This document shows positions 12,801-27,800 of a stretch of 64,000 bases of DNA, one piece after another. The DNA is from Auricularia sp. M13. Lineage: Eukaryota; Basidiomycota; Agaricomycetes; Auriculariales; Auriculariaceae. Every line of letters starts with the position of its first letter. Position 1 is the stretch's first letter. The notes beneath the pieces were generated by a model that was not told the origin of the DNA, made no database searches, and saw only the letters and a program-made list of their open reading frames with translations. The translations under genes were made by a program, and so were the position numbers. Location: assembly GCA_037042915.1 (NCBI GenBank), contig CM073194.1, positions 2,480,001 to 2,544,000 on the forward strand, written 5' to 3'.

Positions 12801-15800
12801 TTTGCGAGCCCCACGGCACTCTGCGTGCAAAGCGCGTTTTGGCCTTGTCCATCACTTGCCCATCATTTGTCCATCACTTGTCCGTGATTTGTCCATCATT
12901 TGTCCGACAAGAGACCGTCAAGAGCTTCCAGGGACTCCAAATGAGAGCAGACACCCCGACACCCATATATCTCCGGAAGGCTGACGATCGTGGCTACGCG
13001 ATGGTGTCGCTACCTCGGCCGTCCGTTGCCAAAGCAACCCGGAATACCTGCCGATGTCACGAAACCCGGACAAGGAGCCGTATCTCCGCGAGGGGAGCAG
13101 CTAAACTCGCGGGACGACGAGCGAACGCATTCTGGACGAGAGCCCAACAAATCCCCGACAAATGATGGACAAATGATGGACAAGGCGTCGACAAGGAGCC
13201 GTATCTCGACGAGGAGTGCAGCTGAAACCGCGGGACGAAGTGCAAACACATTCCACACCTGAAGGCCGACCGATCACCAACAAATGATGGACAAATGATG
13301 GACGAGGGACCGACAAGAGCCAATTGCGACCCCAGTTGGACCCCGATCGTCGGACACCCATATATCTCCGTGGAGCTCTCGCCGAGGTCTACGCGATGGT
13401 ACCCTTCGCGATGCAGTGCGCCGTCATGGCAACGCGCAATTTCCGCCGACGCGACAAAATCCGAAATGGGCGACCGCAGACCCTGCCGAGGTTACCTTCC
13501 GGAGTCTTCCCGGCGTGCTGGACGACCATCCGATGGCCGGCGCCAAAATACGAACCCTGCCGATCGAGTTTTGACTGCGCTGTGAAGTGCCGAAGGCAGC
13601 TCGTGAGACTTGTGGGACCGAGTCAGAGACATCCATATATGACCTGAGAGCTGCCGAAGACGCCGATCCGATGCACAGGAAGCCTTGGATCTGCAGGGAC
13701 CGTGTCCAGACCTGATCGCACTCTGCCGCAGGATTTGCAGATGCCGAACTGGGTCTCGCTTTGTCCCTGGCGCTCGTCGAGGCCTGAAACTTCTCTGCGC
13801 ACCATGTCGGGACACTGGGGGCTCATATCCAGGGGAAAAGGCACAAAATTGCAGAATCCGAAGCCCCCCGACGCTGTCGGACTGGCCTCGATTTGGGGGG
13901 TTTGGGGTGCGCGGCTCAGGGAGCCTGTCGGTCTGCCCACCGATCGGCTGTGTTTGGCTGGCAGAAGGCAAAGGACTCTGCCGATAGTCCGATCGTCCTC
14001 GACCTTTGGCCAGGAGAAAGGAAGTCACACTCAACCGGGGCTGAATACGTTCTTCCGACTTGGTCTCGTCAGCTAAGCCGATTGGAAGCGTGCCCGTCTT
14101 TCTCGGCGATCGTGATGCCGCATGTCTGATCTGCGACGAGAAAATTCCAGCTCCCCGGAACAGTTTCAACCGTGCGAATCGGTGCACCGGTCGCGCCGCT
14201 GCGAGTGGGCCGAGGTCCCGGAAGATATTAATATGTCGCCCGGATCTCATGGTATGAGATCCAAAAGGTTCCTGCGCCACGGAAACGAGGAAGGGGGCTT
14301 GGCGCTGACTCGCAAAATTATGTTGGGCCCGGCAGTTCGATTGAGGGTTGGTGCCGGAATTTTGCGAGCCCCACGGCACTCTGCGTGCAAAGCGCGTTTT
14401 GGCCTTGTCCATCACTTGCCCATCATTTGTCCATCACTTGTCCGTGATTTGTCCATCATTTGTCCGACAAGAGACCGTCAAGAGCTTCCAGGGACTCCAA
14501 ATGAGAGCAGACACCCCGACACCCATATATCTCCGGAAGGCTGACGATCGTGGCTACGCGATGGTGTCGCTACCTCGGCCGTCCGTTGCCAAAGCAACCC
14601 GGAATACCTGCCGATGTCACGAAACCCGGACAAGGAGCCGTATCTCCGCGAGGGGAGCAGCTAAACTCGCGGGACGACGAGCGAACGCATTCTGGACGAG
14701 AGCCCAACAAATCCCCGACAAATGATGGACAAATGATGGACAAGGCGTCGACAAGGAGCCGTATCTCGACGAGGAGTGCAGCTGAAACCGCGGGACGAAG
14801 TGCAAACACATTCCACACCTGAAGGCCGACCGATCACCAACAAATGATGGACAAATGATGGACGAGGGACCGACAAGAGCCAATTGCGACCCCAGTTGGA
14901 CCCCGATCGTCGGACACCCATATATCTCCGTGGAGCTCTCGCCGAGGTCTACGCGATGGTACCCTTCGCGATGCAGTGCGCCGTCATGGCAACGCGCAAT
15001 TTCCGCCGACGCGACAAAATCCGAAATGGGCGACCGCAGACCCTGCCGAGGTTACCTTCCGGAGTCTTCCCGGCGTGCTGGACGACCATCCGATGGCCGG
15101 CGCCAAAATACGAACCCTGCCGATCGAGTTTTGACTGCGCTGTGAAGTGCCGAAGGCAGCTCGTGAGACTTGTGGGACCGAGTCAGAGACATCCATATAT
15201 GACCTGAGAGCTGCCGAAGACGCCGATCCGATGCACAGGAAGCCTTGGATCTGCAGGGACCGTGTCCAGACCTGATCGCACTCTGCCGCAGGATTTGCAG
15301 ATGCCGAACTGGGTCTCGCTTTGTCCCTGGCGCTCGTCGAGGCCTGAAACTTCTCTGCGCACCATGTCGGGACACTGGGGGCTCATATCCAGGGGAAAAG
15401 GCACAAAATTGCAGAATCCGAAGCCCGCCGACGCTGTCGGACTGGCCTCGATTTGGGGGTTTGGGGGTGCGCGGCTCAGGGAGCCTGTCGGTCTGCCCAC
15501 CGATCGGCTGTGTTTGGCTGGCAGAAGGCAAAAGGACTCTGCCGATAGTCCGATCGTCCTCGACCTTTGGCCAGGAGAAAGGAAGTCACACTCAACCGGG
15601 GCTGAATACGTTCTTCCGACTTGGTCTCGTCAGCTAAGCCGATTGGAAGCGTGCCCGTCTTTCTCGGCGATCGTGATGCCGCATGTCTGATCTGCGACGA
15701 GAAAAATTCCAGCTCCCCGGAACAGTTTCAACCGTGCGAATCGGTGCACCGGTCGCGTCGCGCCGCTGCGAGTGGGCCGAGGTCCCGGAAGATATTAATA

Positions 15801-18800
15801 TGTCGCCCGGATCTCATGGTATGAGATCCAAAAGGTTCCTGCGCCACGGAAACGAGGAAGGGGGCTTGGCGCTGACTCGCAAAATTATGTTGGGCCCGGC
15901 AGTTCGATTGAGGGTTGGTGCCGGAATTTTGCGAGCCCCACGGCACTCTGCGTGCAAAGCGCGTTTTGGCCTTGTCCATCACTTGCCCATCATTTGTCCA
16001 TCACTTGTCCGTGATTTGTCCATCATTTGTCCGACAAGAGACCGTCAAGAGCTTCCAGGGACTCCAAATGAGAGCAGACACCCCGACACCCATATATCTC
16101 CGGAAGGCTGACGATCGTGGCTACGCGATGGTGTCGCTACCTCGGCCGTCCGTTGCCAAAGCAACCCGGAATACCTGCCGATGTCACGAAACCCGGACAA
16201 GGAGCCGTATCTCCGCGAGGGGAGCAGCTAAACTCGCGGGACGACGAGCGAACGCATTCTGGACGAGAGCCCAACAAATCCCCGACAAATGATGGACAAA
16301 TGATGGACAAGGCGTCGACAAGGAGCCGTATCTCGACGAGGAGTGCAGCTGAAACCGCGGGACGAAGTGCAAACACATTCCACACCTGAAGGCCGACCGA
16401 TCACCAACAAATGATGGACAAATGATGGACGAGGGACCGACAAGAGCCAATTGCGACCCCAGTTGGACCCCGATCGTCGGACACCCATATATCTCCGTGG
16501 AGCTCTCGCCGAGGTCTACGCGATGGTACCCTTCGCGATGCAGTGCGCCGTCATGGCAACGCGCAATTTCCGCCGACGCGACAAAATCCGAAATGGGCGA
16601 CCGCAGACCCTGCCGAGGTTACCTTCCGGAGTCTTCCCGGCGTGCTGGACGACCATCCGATGGCCGGCGCCAAAATACGAACCCTGCCGATCGAGTTTTG
16701 ACTGCGCTGTGAAGTGCCGAAGGCAGCTCGTGAGACTTGTGGGACCGAGTCAGAGAGACATCCATATATGACCTGAGAGCTGCCGAAGACGCCGATCCGA
16801 TGCACAGGAAGCCTTGGATCTGCAGGGACCGTGTCCAGACCTGATCGCACTCTGCCGCAGGATTTGCAGATGCCGAACTGGGTCTCGCTTGTCCCTGGCG
16901 CTCGTCGAGGCCTGAAACTTCTCTGCGCACCATGTCGGGACACTGGGGGCTCATATCCAGGGGAAAAGGCACAAAATTGCAGAACGAAGCCCACGACGCT
17001 GTCGGACTGGCCTCGATTTGGGGGTTTGGGGTGCGCGGCTCAGGGAGCCTGTCGGTCTGCCCACCGATCGGCTGTGTTTGGCTGGCAGAAGGCAAAAGGA
17101 CTCTGCCGATAGTCCGATCGTCCTCGACCTTTGGCCAGGAGAAAGGAAGTCACACTCAACCGGGGCTGAATACGTTCTTCCGACTTGGTCTCGTCAGCTA
17201 AGCCGATTGGAAGCGTGCCCGTCTTTCTCGGCGATCGTGATGCCGCATGTCTGATCTGCGACGAGAAAAATTCCAGCTCCCCGGAACAGTTTCAACCGTG
17301 CGAATCGGTGCACCGGTCGCGCCGCTGCGAGTGGGCCGAGGTCCCGGAAGATATTAATATGTCGCCCGGATCTCATGGTATGAGATCCAAAAGGTTCCTG
17401 CGCCACGGAAACGAGGAAGGGGGCTTGGCGCTGACTCGCAAAATTATGTTGGGCCCGGCAGTTCGATTGAGGGTTGGTGCCGGAATTTTGCGAGCCCCAC
17501 GGCACTCTGCGTGCAAAGCGCGTTTTGGCCTTGTCCATCACTTGCCCATCATTTGTCCATCACTTGTCCGTGATTTGTCCATCATTTGTCCGACAAGAGA
17601 CCGTCAAGAGCTTCCAGGGACTCCAAATGAGAGCAGACACCCCGACACCCATATATCTCCGGAAGGCTGACGATCGTGGCTACGCGATGGTGTCGCTACC
17701 TCGGCCGTCCGTTGCCAAAGCAACCCGGAATACCTGCCGATGTCACGAAACCCGGACAAGGAGCCGTATCTCCGCGAGGGGAGCAGCTAAACTCGCGGGA
17801 CGACGAGCGAACGCATTCTGGACGAGAGCCCAACAAATCCCCGACAAATGATGGACAAATGATGGACAAGGCGTCGACAAGGAGCCGTATCTCGACGAGG
17901 AGTGCAGCTGAAACCGCGGGACGAAGTGCAAACACATTCCACACCTGAAGGCCGACCGATCACCAACAAATGATGGACAAATGATGGACGAGGGACCGAC
18001 AAGAGCCAATTGCGACCCCAGTTGGACCCCGATCGTCGGACACCCATATATCTCCGTGGAGCTCTCGCCGAGGTCTACGCGATGGTACCCTTCGCGATGC
18101 AGTGCGCCGTCATGGCAACGCGCAATTTCCGCCGACGCGACAAAATCCGAAATGGGCGACCGCAGACCCTGCCGAGGTTACCTTCCGGAGTCTTCCCGGC
18201 GTGCTGGACGACCATCCGATGGCCGGCGCCAAAATACGAACCCTGCCGATCGAGTTTTGACTGCGCTGTGAAGTGCCGAAGGCAGCTCGTGAGACTTGTG
18301 GGACCGAGTCAGAGACATCCATATATGACCTGAGAGCTGCCGAAGACGCCGATCCGATGCACAGGAAGCCTTGGATCTGCAGGGACCGTGTCCAGACCTG
18401 ATCGCACTCTGCCGCAGGATTTGCAGATGCCGAACTGGGTCTCGCTTTGTCCCTGGCGCTCGTCGAGGCCTGAAACTTCTCTGCGCACCATGTCGGGACA
18501 CTGGGGGCTCATATCCAGGGGAAAAGGCACAAAATTGCAGAATCCGAAGCCCGCCGACGCTGTCGGACTGGCCTCGATTTGGGGGTTTGGGGGTGCGCGG
18601 CTCAGGGAGCCTGTCGGTCTGCCCACCGATCGGCTGTGTTTGGCTGGCAGAAGGCAAAAGGACTCTGCCGATAGTCCGATCGTCCTCGACCTTTGGCCAG
18701 GAGAAAGGAAGTCACACTCAACCGGGGCTGAATACGTTCTTCCGACTTGGTCTCGTCAGCTAAGCCGATTGGAAGCGTGCCCGTCTTTCTCGGCGATCGT

Positions 18801-21800
18801 GATGCCGCATGTCTGATCTGCGACGAGAAAATTCCAGCTCCCCGGAACAGTTTCAACCGTGCGACCGGTGCACCGGTCGCGCCGCTGCGAGTGGGCCGAG
18901 GTCCCGGAAGATATTAATATGTCGCCCGGATCTCATGGTATGAGATCCAAAAGGTTCCTGCGCCACGGAAACGAGGAAGGGGGCTTGGCGCTGACTCGCA
19001 AAATTATGTTGGGCCCGGCAGTTCGATTGAGGGTTGGTGCCGGAATTTTGCGAGCCCCACGGCACTCTGCGTGCAAAGCGCGTTTTGGCCTTGTCCATCA
19101 CTTGCCCATCATTTGTCCATCACTTGTCCGTGATTTGTCCATCATTTGTCCGACAAGAGACCGTCAAGAGCTTCCAGGGACTCCAAATGAGAGCAGACAC
19201 CCCGACAGCCATATATCTCCGGAAGGCTGACGATCGTGGCTACGCGATGGTGTCGCTACCTCGGCCGTCCGTTGCCAAAGCAACCCGGAATACCTGCCGA
19301 TGTCACGAAACCCGGACAAGGAGCCGTATCTCCGCGAGGGGAGCAGCTAAACTCGCGGGACGACGAGCGAACGCATTCTGGACGAGAGCCCAACAAATCC
19401 CCGACAAATGATGGACAAATGATGGACAAGGCGTCGACAAGGAGCCGTATCTCGACGAGGAGTGCAGCTGAAACCGCGGGACGAAGTGCAAACACATTCC
19501 ACACCTGAAGGCCGACCGATCACCAACAAATGATGGACAAATGATGGACGAGGGACCGACAAGAGCCAATTGCGACCCCAGTTGGACCCCGATCGTCGGA
19601 CACCCATATATCTCCGTGGAGCTCTCGCCGAGGTCTACGCGATGGTACCCTTCGCGATGCAGTGCGCCGTCATGGCAACGCGCAATTTCCGCCGACGCGA
19701 CAAAATCCGAAATGGGCGACCGCAGACCCTGCCGAGGTTACCTTCCGGAGTCTTCCCGGCGTGCTGGACGACCATCCGATGGCCGGCGCCAAAATACGAA
19801 CCCTGCCGATCGAGTTTTGACTGCGCTGTGAAGTGCCGAAGGCAGCTCGTGAGACTTGTGGGACCGAGTCAGAGACATCCATATATGACCTGAGAGCTGC
19901 CGAAGACGCCGATCCGATGCACAGGAAGCCTTGGATCTGCAGGGACCGTGTCCAGACCTGATCGCACTCTGCCGCAGGATTTGCAGATGCCGAACTGGGT
20001 CTCGCTTTGTCCCTGGCGCTCGTCGAGGCCTGAAACTTCTCTGCGCACCATGTCGGGACACTGGGGGCTCATATCCAGGGGAAAAGGCACAAAATTGCAG
20101 AATCCGAAGCCCGCGACGCTGTCGGACTGGCCTCGATTTGGGGGTTTGGGGGTGCGCGGCTCAGGGAGCCTGTCGGTCTGCCCACCGATCGGCTGTGTTT
20201 GGCTGGCAGAAGGCAAAAGGACTCTGCCGATAGTCCGATCGTCCTCGACCTTTGGCCAGGAGAAAGGAAGTCACACTCAACCGGGGCTGAATACGTTCTT
20301 CCGACTTGGTCTCGTCAGCTAAGCCGATTGGAAGCGTGCCCGTCTTTCTCGGCGATCGTGATGCCGCATGTCTGATCTGCGACGAGAAAATTCCAGCTCC
20401 CCGGAACAGTTTCAACCGTGCGAATCGGTGCACCGGTCGCGCCGCTGCGAGTGGGCCGAGGTCCCGGAAGATATTAATATGTCGCCCGGATCTCATGGTA
20501 TGAGATCCAAAAGGTTCCTGCGCCACGGAAACGAGGAAGGGGGCTTGGCGCTGACTCGCAAAATTATGTTGGGCCCGGCAGTTCGATTGAGGGTTGGTGC
20601 CGGAATTTTGCGAGCCCCACGGCACTCTGCGTGCAAAGCGCGTTTTGGCCTTGTCCATCACTTGCCCATCATTTGTCCATCACTTGTCCGTGATTTGTCC
20701 ATCATTTGTCCGACAAGAGACCGTCAAGAGCTTCCAGGGACTCCAAATGAGAGCAGACACCCCGACACCCATATATCTCCGGAAGGCTGACGATCGTGGC
20801 TACGCGATGGTGTCGCTACCTCGGCCGTCCGTTGCCAAAGCAACCCGGAATACCTGCCGATGTCACGAAACCCGGACAAGGAGCCGTATCTCCGCGAGGG
20901 GAGCAGCTAAACTCGCGGGACGACGAGCGAACGCATTCTGGACGAGAGCCCAACAAATCCCCGACAAATGATGGACAAATGATGGACAAGGCGTCGACAA
21001 GGAGCCGTATCTCGACGAGGAGTGCAGCTGAAACCGCGGGACGAAGTGCAAACACATTCCACACCTGAAGGCCGACCGATCACCAACAAATGATGGACAA
21101 ATGATGGACGAGGGACCGACAAGAGCCAATTGCGACCCCAGTTGGACCCCGATCGTCGGACACCCATATATCTCCGTGGAGCTCTCGCCGAGGTCTACGC
21201 GATGGTACCCTTCGCGATGCAGTGCGCCGTCATGGCAACGCGCAATTTCCGCCGACGCGACAAAATCCGAAATGGGCGACCGCAGACCCTGCCGAGGTTA
21301 CCTTCCGGAGTCTTCCCGGCGTGCTGGACGACCATCCGATGGCCGGCGCCAAAATACGAACCCTGCCGATCGAGTTTTGACTGCGCTGTGAAGTGCCGAA
21401 GGCAGCTCGTGAGACTTGTGGGACCGAGTCAGAGACATCCATATATGACCTGAGAGCTGCCGAAGACGCCGATCCGATGCACAGGAAGCCTTGGATCTGC
21501 AGGGACCGTGTCCAGACCTGATCGCACTCTGCCGCAGGATTTGCAGATGCCGAACTGGGTCTCGCTTGTCCCTGGCGCTCGTCGAGGCCTGAAACTTCTC
21601 TGCGCACCATGTCGGGACACTGGGGGCTCATATCCAGGGGAAAAGGCACAAAATTGCAGAACCGAAGCCCGCCGACGCTGTCGGACTGGCCTCGATTTGG
21701 GGGTTTGGGGTGCGCGGCTCAGGGAGCCTGTCGGTCTGCCCACCGATCGGCTGTGTTTGGCTGGCAGAAGGCAAAAGGACTCTGCCGATAGTCCGATCGT

Positions 21801-24800
21801 CCTCGACCTTTGGCCAGGAGAAAGGAAGTCACACTCAACCGGGGCTGAATACGTTCTTCCGACTTGGTCTCGTCAGCTAAGCCGATTGGAAGCGTGCCCG
21901 TCTTTCTCGGCGATCGTGATGCCGCATGTCTGATCTGCGACGAGAAAATTCCAGCTCCCCGGAACAGTTTCAACCGTGCGAATCGGTGCACCGGTCGCGC
22001 CGCTGCGAGTGGGCCGAGGTCCCGGAAGATATTAATATGTCGCCCGGATCTCATGGTATGAGATCCAAAAGGTTCCTGCGCCACGGAAACGAGGAAGGGG
22101 GCTTGGCGCTGACTCGCAAAATTATGTTGGGCCCGGCAGTTCGATTGAGGGTTGGTGCCGGAATTTTGCGAGCCCCACGGCACTCTGCGTGCAAAGCGCG
22201 TTTTGGCCTTGTCCATCACTTGCCCATCATTTGTCCATCACTTGTCCGTGATTTGTCCATCATTTGTCCGACAAGAGACCGTCAAGAGCTTCCAGGGACT
22301 CCAAATGAGAGCAGACACCCCGACACCCATATATCTCCGGAAGGCTGACGATCGTGGCTACGCGATGGTGTCGCTACCTCGGCCGTCCGTTGCCAAAGCA
22401 ACCCGGAATACCTGCCGATGTCACGAAACCCGGACAAGGAGCCGTATCTCCGCGAGGGGAGCAGCTAAACTCGCGGGACGACGAGCGAACGCATTCTGGA
22501 CGAGAGCCCAACAAATCCCCGACAAATGATGGACAAATGATGGACAAGGCGTCGACAAGGAGCCGTATCTCGACGAGGAGTGCAGCTGAAACCGCGGGAC
22601 GAAGTGCAAACACATTCCACACCTGAAGGCCGACCGATCACCAACAAATGATGGACAAATGATGGACGAGGGACCGACAAGAGCCAATTGCGACCCCAGT
22701 TGGACCCCGATCGCCGGACACCCATATATCTCCGTGGAGCTCTCGCCGAGGTCTACGCGATGGTACCCTTCGCGATGCAGTGCGCCGTCATGGCAACGCG
22801 CAATTTCCGCCGACGCGACAAAATCCGAAATGGGCGACCGCAGACCCTGCCGAGGTTACCTTCCGGAGTCTTCCCGGCGTGCTGGACGACCATCCGATGG
22901 CCGGCGCCAAAATACGAACCCTGCCGATCGAGTTTTGACTGCGCTGTGAAGTGCCGAAGGCAGCTCGTGAGACTTGTGGGACCGAGTCAGAGACATCCAT
23001 ATATGACCTGAGAGCTGCCGAAGACGCCGATCCGATGCACAGGAAGCCTTGGATCTGCAGGGACCGTGTCCAGACCTGATCGCACTCTGCCGCAGGATTT
23101 GCAGATGCCGAACTGGGTCTCGCTTGTCCCTGGCGCTCGTCGAGGCCTGAAACTTCTCTGCGCACCATGTCGGGACACTGGGGGCTCATATCCAGGGGAA
23201 AAGGCACAAAATTGCAGAACTGAAGCCCGCGACGCTGTCGGACTGGCCTCGATTTGGGGGTTTGGGGTGCGCGGCTCAGGGAGCCTGTCGGTCTGCCCAC
23301 CGATCGGCTGTGTTTGGCTGGCAGAAGGCAAAAGGACTCTGCCGATAGTCCGATCGTCCTCGACCTTTGGCCAGGAGAAAGGAAGTCACACTCAACCGGG
23401 GCTGAATACGTTCTTCCGACTTGGTCTCGTCAGCTAAGCCGATTGGAAGCGTGCCCGTCTTTCTCGGCGATCGTGATGCCGCATGTCTGATCTGCGACGA
23501 GAAAATTCCAGCTCCCCGGAACAGTTTCAACCGTGCGAATCGGTGCACCGGTCGCGCCGCTGCGAGTGGGCCGAGGTCCCGGAAGATATTAATATGTCGC
23601 CCGGATCTCATGGTATGAGATCCAAAAGGTTCCTGCGCCACGGAAACGAGGAAGGGGGCTTGGCGCTGACTCGCAAAATTATGTTGGGCCCGGCAGTTCG
23701 ATTGAGGGTTGGTGCCGGAATTTTGCGAGCCCCACGGCACTCTGCGTGCAAAGCGTTTTGGCCTTGTCCATCACTTGCCCATCATTTGTCCATCACTTGT
23801 CCGTGATTTGTCCATCATTTGTCCGACAAGAGACCGTCAAGAGCTTCCAGGGACTCCAAATGAGAGCAGACACCCCGACACCCATATATCTCCGGAAGGC
23901 TGACGATCGTGGCTACGCGATGGTGTCGCTACCTCGGCCGTCCGTTGCCAAAGCAACCCGGAATACCTGCCGATGTCACGAAACCCGGACAAGGAGCCGT
24001 ATCTCCGCGAGGGGAGCAGCTAAACTCGCGGGACGACGAGCGAACGCATTCTGGACGAGAGCCCAACAAATCCCCGACAAATGATGGACAAATGATGGAC
24101 AAGGCGTCGACAAGGAGCCGTATCTCGACGAGGAGTGCAGCTGAAACCGCGGGACGAAGTGCAAACACATTCCACACCTGAAGGCCGACCGATCACCAAC
24201 AAATGATGGACAAATGATGGACGAGGGACCGACAAGAGCCAATTGCGACCCCAGTTGGACCCCGATCGTCGGACACCCATATATCTCCGTGGAGCTCTCG
24301 CCGAGGTCTACGCGATGGTACCCTTCGCGATGCAGTGCGCCGTCATGGCAACGCGCAATTTCCGCCGACGCGACAAAATCCGAAATGGGCGACCGCAGAC
24401 CCTGCCGAGGTTACCTTCCGGAGTCTTCCCGGCGTGCTGGACGACCATCCGATGGCCGGCGCCAAAATACGAACCCTGCCGATCGAGTTTTGACTGCGCT
24501 GTGAAGTGCCGAAGGCAGCTCGTGAGACTTGTGGGACCGAGTCAGAGACATCCATATATGACCTGAGAGCTGCCGAAGACGCCGATCCGATGCACAGGAA
24601 GCCTTGGATCTGCAGGGACCGTGTCCAGACCTGATCGCACTCTGCCGCAGGATTTGCAGATGCCGAACTGGGTCTCGCTTGTCCCTGGCGCTCGTCGAGG
24701 CCTGAAACTTCTCTGCGCACCATGTCGGGACACTGGGGGCTCATATCCAGGGGAAAAGGCACAAAATTGCAGAACCGAAGCCCGCGACGCTGTCGGACTG

Positions 24801-27800
24801 GCCTCGATTTGGGGGTTTGGGGTGCGCGGCTCAGGGAGCCTGTCGGTCTGCCCACCGATCGGCTGTGTTTGGCTGGCAGAAGGCAAAAGGACTCTGCCGA
24901 TAGTCCGATCGTCCTCGACCTTTGGCCAGGAGAAAGGAAGTCACACTCAACCGGGGCTGAATACGTTCTTCCGACTTGGTCTCGTCAGCTAAGCCGATTG
25001 GAAGCGTGCCCGTCTTTCTCGGCGATCGTGATGCCGCATGTCTGATCTGCGACGAGAAAAATTCCAGCTCCCCGGAACAGTTTCAACCGTGCGAATCGGT
25101 GCACCGGTCGCGCCGCTGCGAGTGGGCCGAGGTCCCGGAAGATATTAATATGTCGCCCGGATCTCATGGTATGAGATCCAAAAGGTTCCTGCGCCACGGA
25201 AACGAGGAAGGGGGCTTGGCGCTGACTCGCAAAATTATGTTGGGCCCGGCAGTTCGATTGAGGGTTGGTGCCGGAATTTTGCGAGCCCCACGGCACTCTG
25301 CGTGCAAAGCGCGTTTTGGCCTTGTCCATCACTTGCCCATCATTTGTCCATCACTTGTCCGTGATTTGTCCATCATTTGTCCGACAAGAGACCGTCAAGA
25401 GCTTCCAGGGACTCCAAATGAGAGCAGACACCCCGACACCCATATATCTCCGGAAGGCTGACGATCGTGGCTACGCGATGGTGTCGCTACCTCGGCCGTC
25501 CGTTGCCAAAGCAACCCGGAATACCTGCCGATGTCACGAAACCCGGACAAGGAGCCGTATCTCCGCGAGGGGAGCAGCTAAACTCGCGGGACGACGAGCG
25601 AACGCATTCTGGACGAGAGCCCAACAAATCCCCGACAAATGATGGACAAATGATGGACAAGGCGTCGACAAGGAGCCGTATCTCGACGAGGAGTGCAGCT
25701 GAAACCGCGGGACGAAGTGCAAACACATTCCACACCTGAAGGCCGACCGATCACCAACAAATGATGGACAAATGATGGACGAGGGACCGACAAGAGCCAA
25801 TTGCGACCCCAGTTGGACCCCGATCGTCGGACACCCATATATCTCCGTGGAGCTCTCGCCGAGGTCTACGCGATGGTACCCTTCGCGATGCAGTGCGCCG
25901 TCATGGCAACGCGCAATTTCCGCCGACGCGACAAAATCCGAAATGGGCGACCGCAGACCCTGCCGAGGTTACCTTCCGGAGTCTTCCCGGCGTGCTGGAC
26001 GACCATCCGATGGCCGGCGCCAAAATACGAACCCTGCCGATCGAGTTTTGACTGCGCTGTGAAGTGCCGAAGGCAGCTCGTGAGACTTGTGGGACCGAGT
26101 CAGAGACATCCATATATGACCTGAGAGCTGCCGAAGACGCCGATCCGATGCACAGGAAGCCTTGGATCTGCAGGGACCGTGTCCAGACCTGATCGCACTC
26201 TGCCGCAGGATTTGCAGATGCCGAACTGGGTCTCGCTTGTCCCTGGCGCTCGTCGAGGCCTGAAACTTCTCTGCGCACCATGTCGGGACACTGGGGGCTC
26301 ATATCCAGGGGAAAAGGCACAAAATTGCAGAACCGAAGCCCGCGACGCTGTCGGACTGGCCTCGATTTGGGGGTTTGGGGTGCGCGGCTCAGGGAGCCTG
26401 TCGGTCTGCCCACCGATCGGCTGTGTTTGGCTGGCAGAAGGCAAAAGGACTCTGCCGATAGTCCGATCGTCCTCGACCTTTGGCCAGGAGAAAGGAAGTC
26501 ACACTCAACCGGGGCTGAATACGTTCTTCCGACTTGGTCTCGTCAGCTAAGCCGATTGGAAGCGTGCCCGTCTTTCTCGGCGATCGTGATGCCGCATGTC
26601 TGATCTGCGACGAGAAAATTCCAGCTCCCCGGAACAGTTTCAACCGTGTGAATCGGTGCACCGGTCGCGCCGCTGCGAGTGGGCCGAGGTCCCGGAAGAT
26701 ATTAATATGTCGCCCGGATCTCATGGTATGAGATCCAAAAGGTTCCTGCGCCACGGAAACGAGGAAGGGGGGCTTGGCGCTGACTCGCAAAATTATGTTG
26801 GGCCCGGCAGTTCGATTGAGGGTTGGTGCCGGAATTTTGCGAGCCCCACGGCACTCTGCGTGCAAAGCGCGTTTTGGCCTTGTCCATCACTTGCCCATCA
26901 TTTGTCCATCACTTGTCCGTGATTTGTCCATCATTTGTCCGACAAGAGACCGTCAAGAGCTTCCAGGGACTCCAAATGAGAGCAGACACCCCGACACCCA
27001 TATATCTCCGGAAGGCTGACGATCGTGGCTACGCGATGGTGTCGCTACCTCGGCCGTCCGTTGCCAAAGCAACCCGGAATACCTGCCGATGTCACGAAAC
27101 CCGGACAAGGAGCCGTATCTCCGCGAGGGGAGCAGCTAAACTCGCGGGACGACGAGCGAACGCATTCTGGACGAGAGCCCAACAAATCCCCGACAAATGA
27201 TGGACAAATGATGGACAAGGCGTCGACAAGGAGCCGTATCTCGACGAGGAGTGCAGCTGAAACCGCGGGACGAAGTGCAAACACATTCCACACCTGAAGG
27301 CCGACCGATCACCAACAAATGATGGACAAATGATGGACGAGGGACCGACAAGAGCCAATTGCGACCCCAGTTGGACCCCGATCGTCGGACACCCATATAT
27401 CTCCGTGGAGCTCTCGCCGAGGTCTACGCGATGGTACCCTTCGCGATGCAGTGCGCCGTCATGGCAACGCGCAATTTCCGCCGACGCGACAAAATCCGAA
27501 ATGGGCGACCGCAGACCCTGCCGAGGTTACCTTCCGGAGTCTTCCCGGCGTGCTGGACGACCATCCGATGGCCGGCGCCAAAATACGAACCCTGCCGATC
27601 GAGTTTTGACTGCGCTGTGAAGTGCCGAAGGCAGCTCGTGAGACTTGTGGGACCGAGTCAGAGACATCCATATATGACCTGAGAGCTGCCGAAGACGCCG
27701 ATCCGATGCACAGGAAGCCTTGGATCTGCAGGGACCGTGTCCAGACCTGATCGCACTCTGCCGCAGGATTTGCAGATGCCGAACTGGGTCTCGCTTTGTC

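Noticed and set aside
13492-14415. 307-codon minus-strand frame, the longest in the array
   Set aside because: It exists only in one copy, where two indels happen to join shorter frames; neighbouring copies do not keep it.
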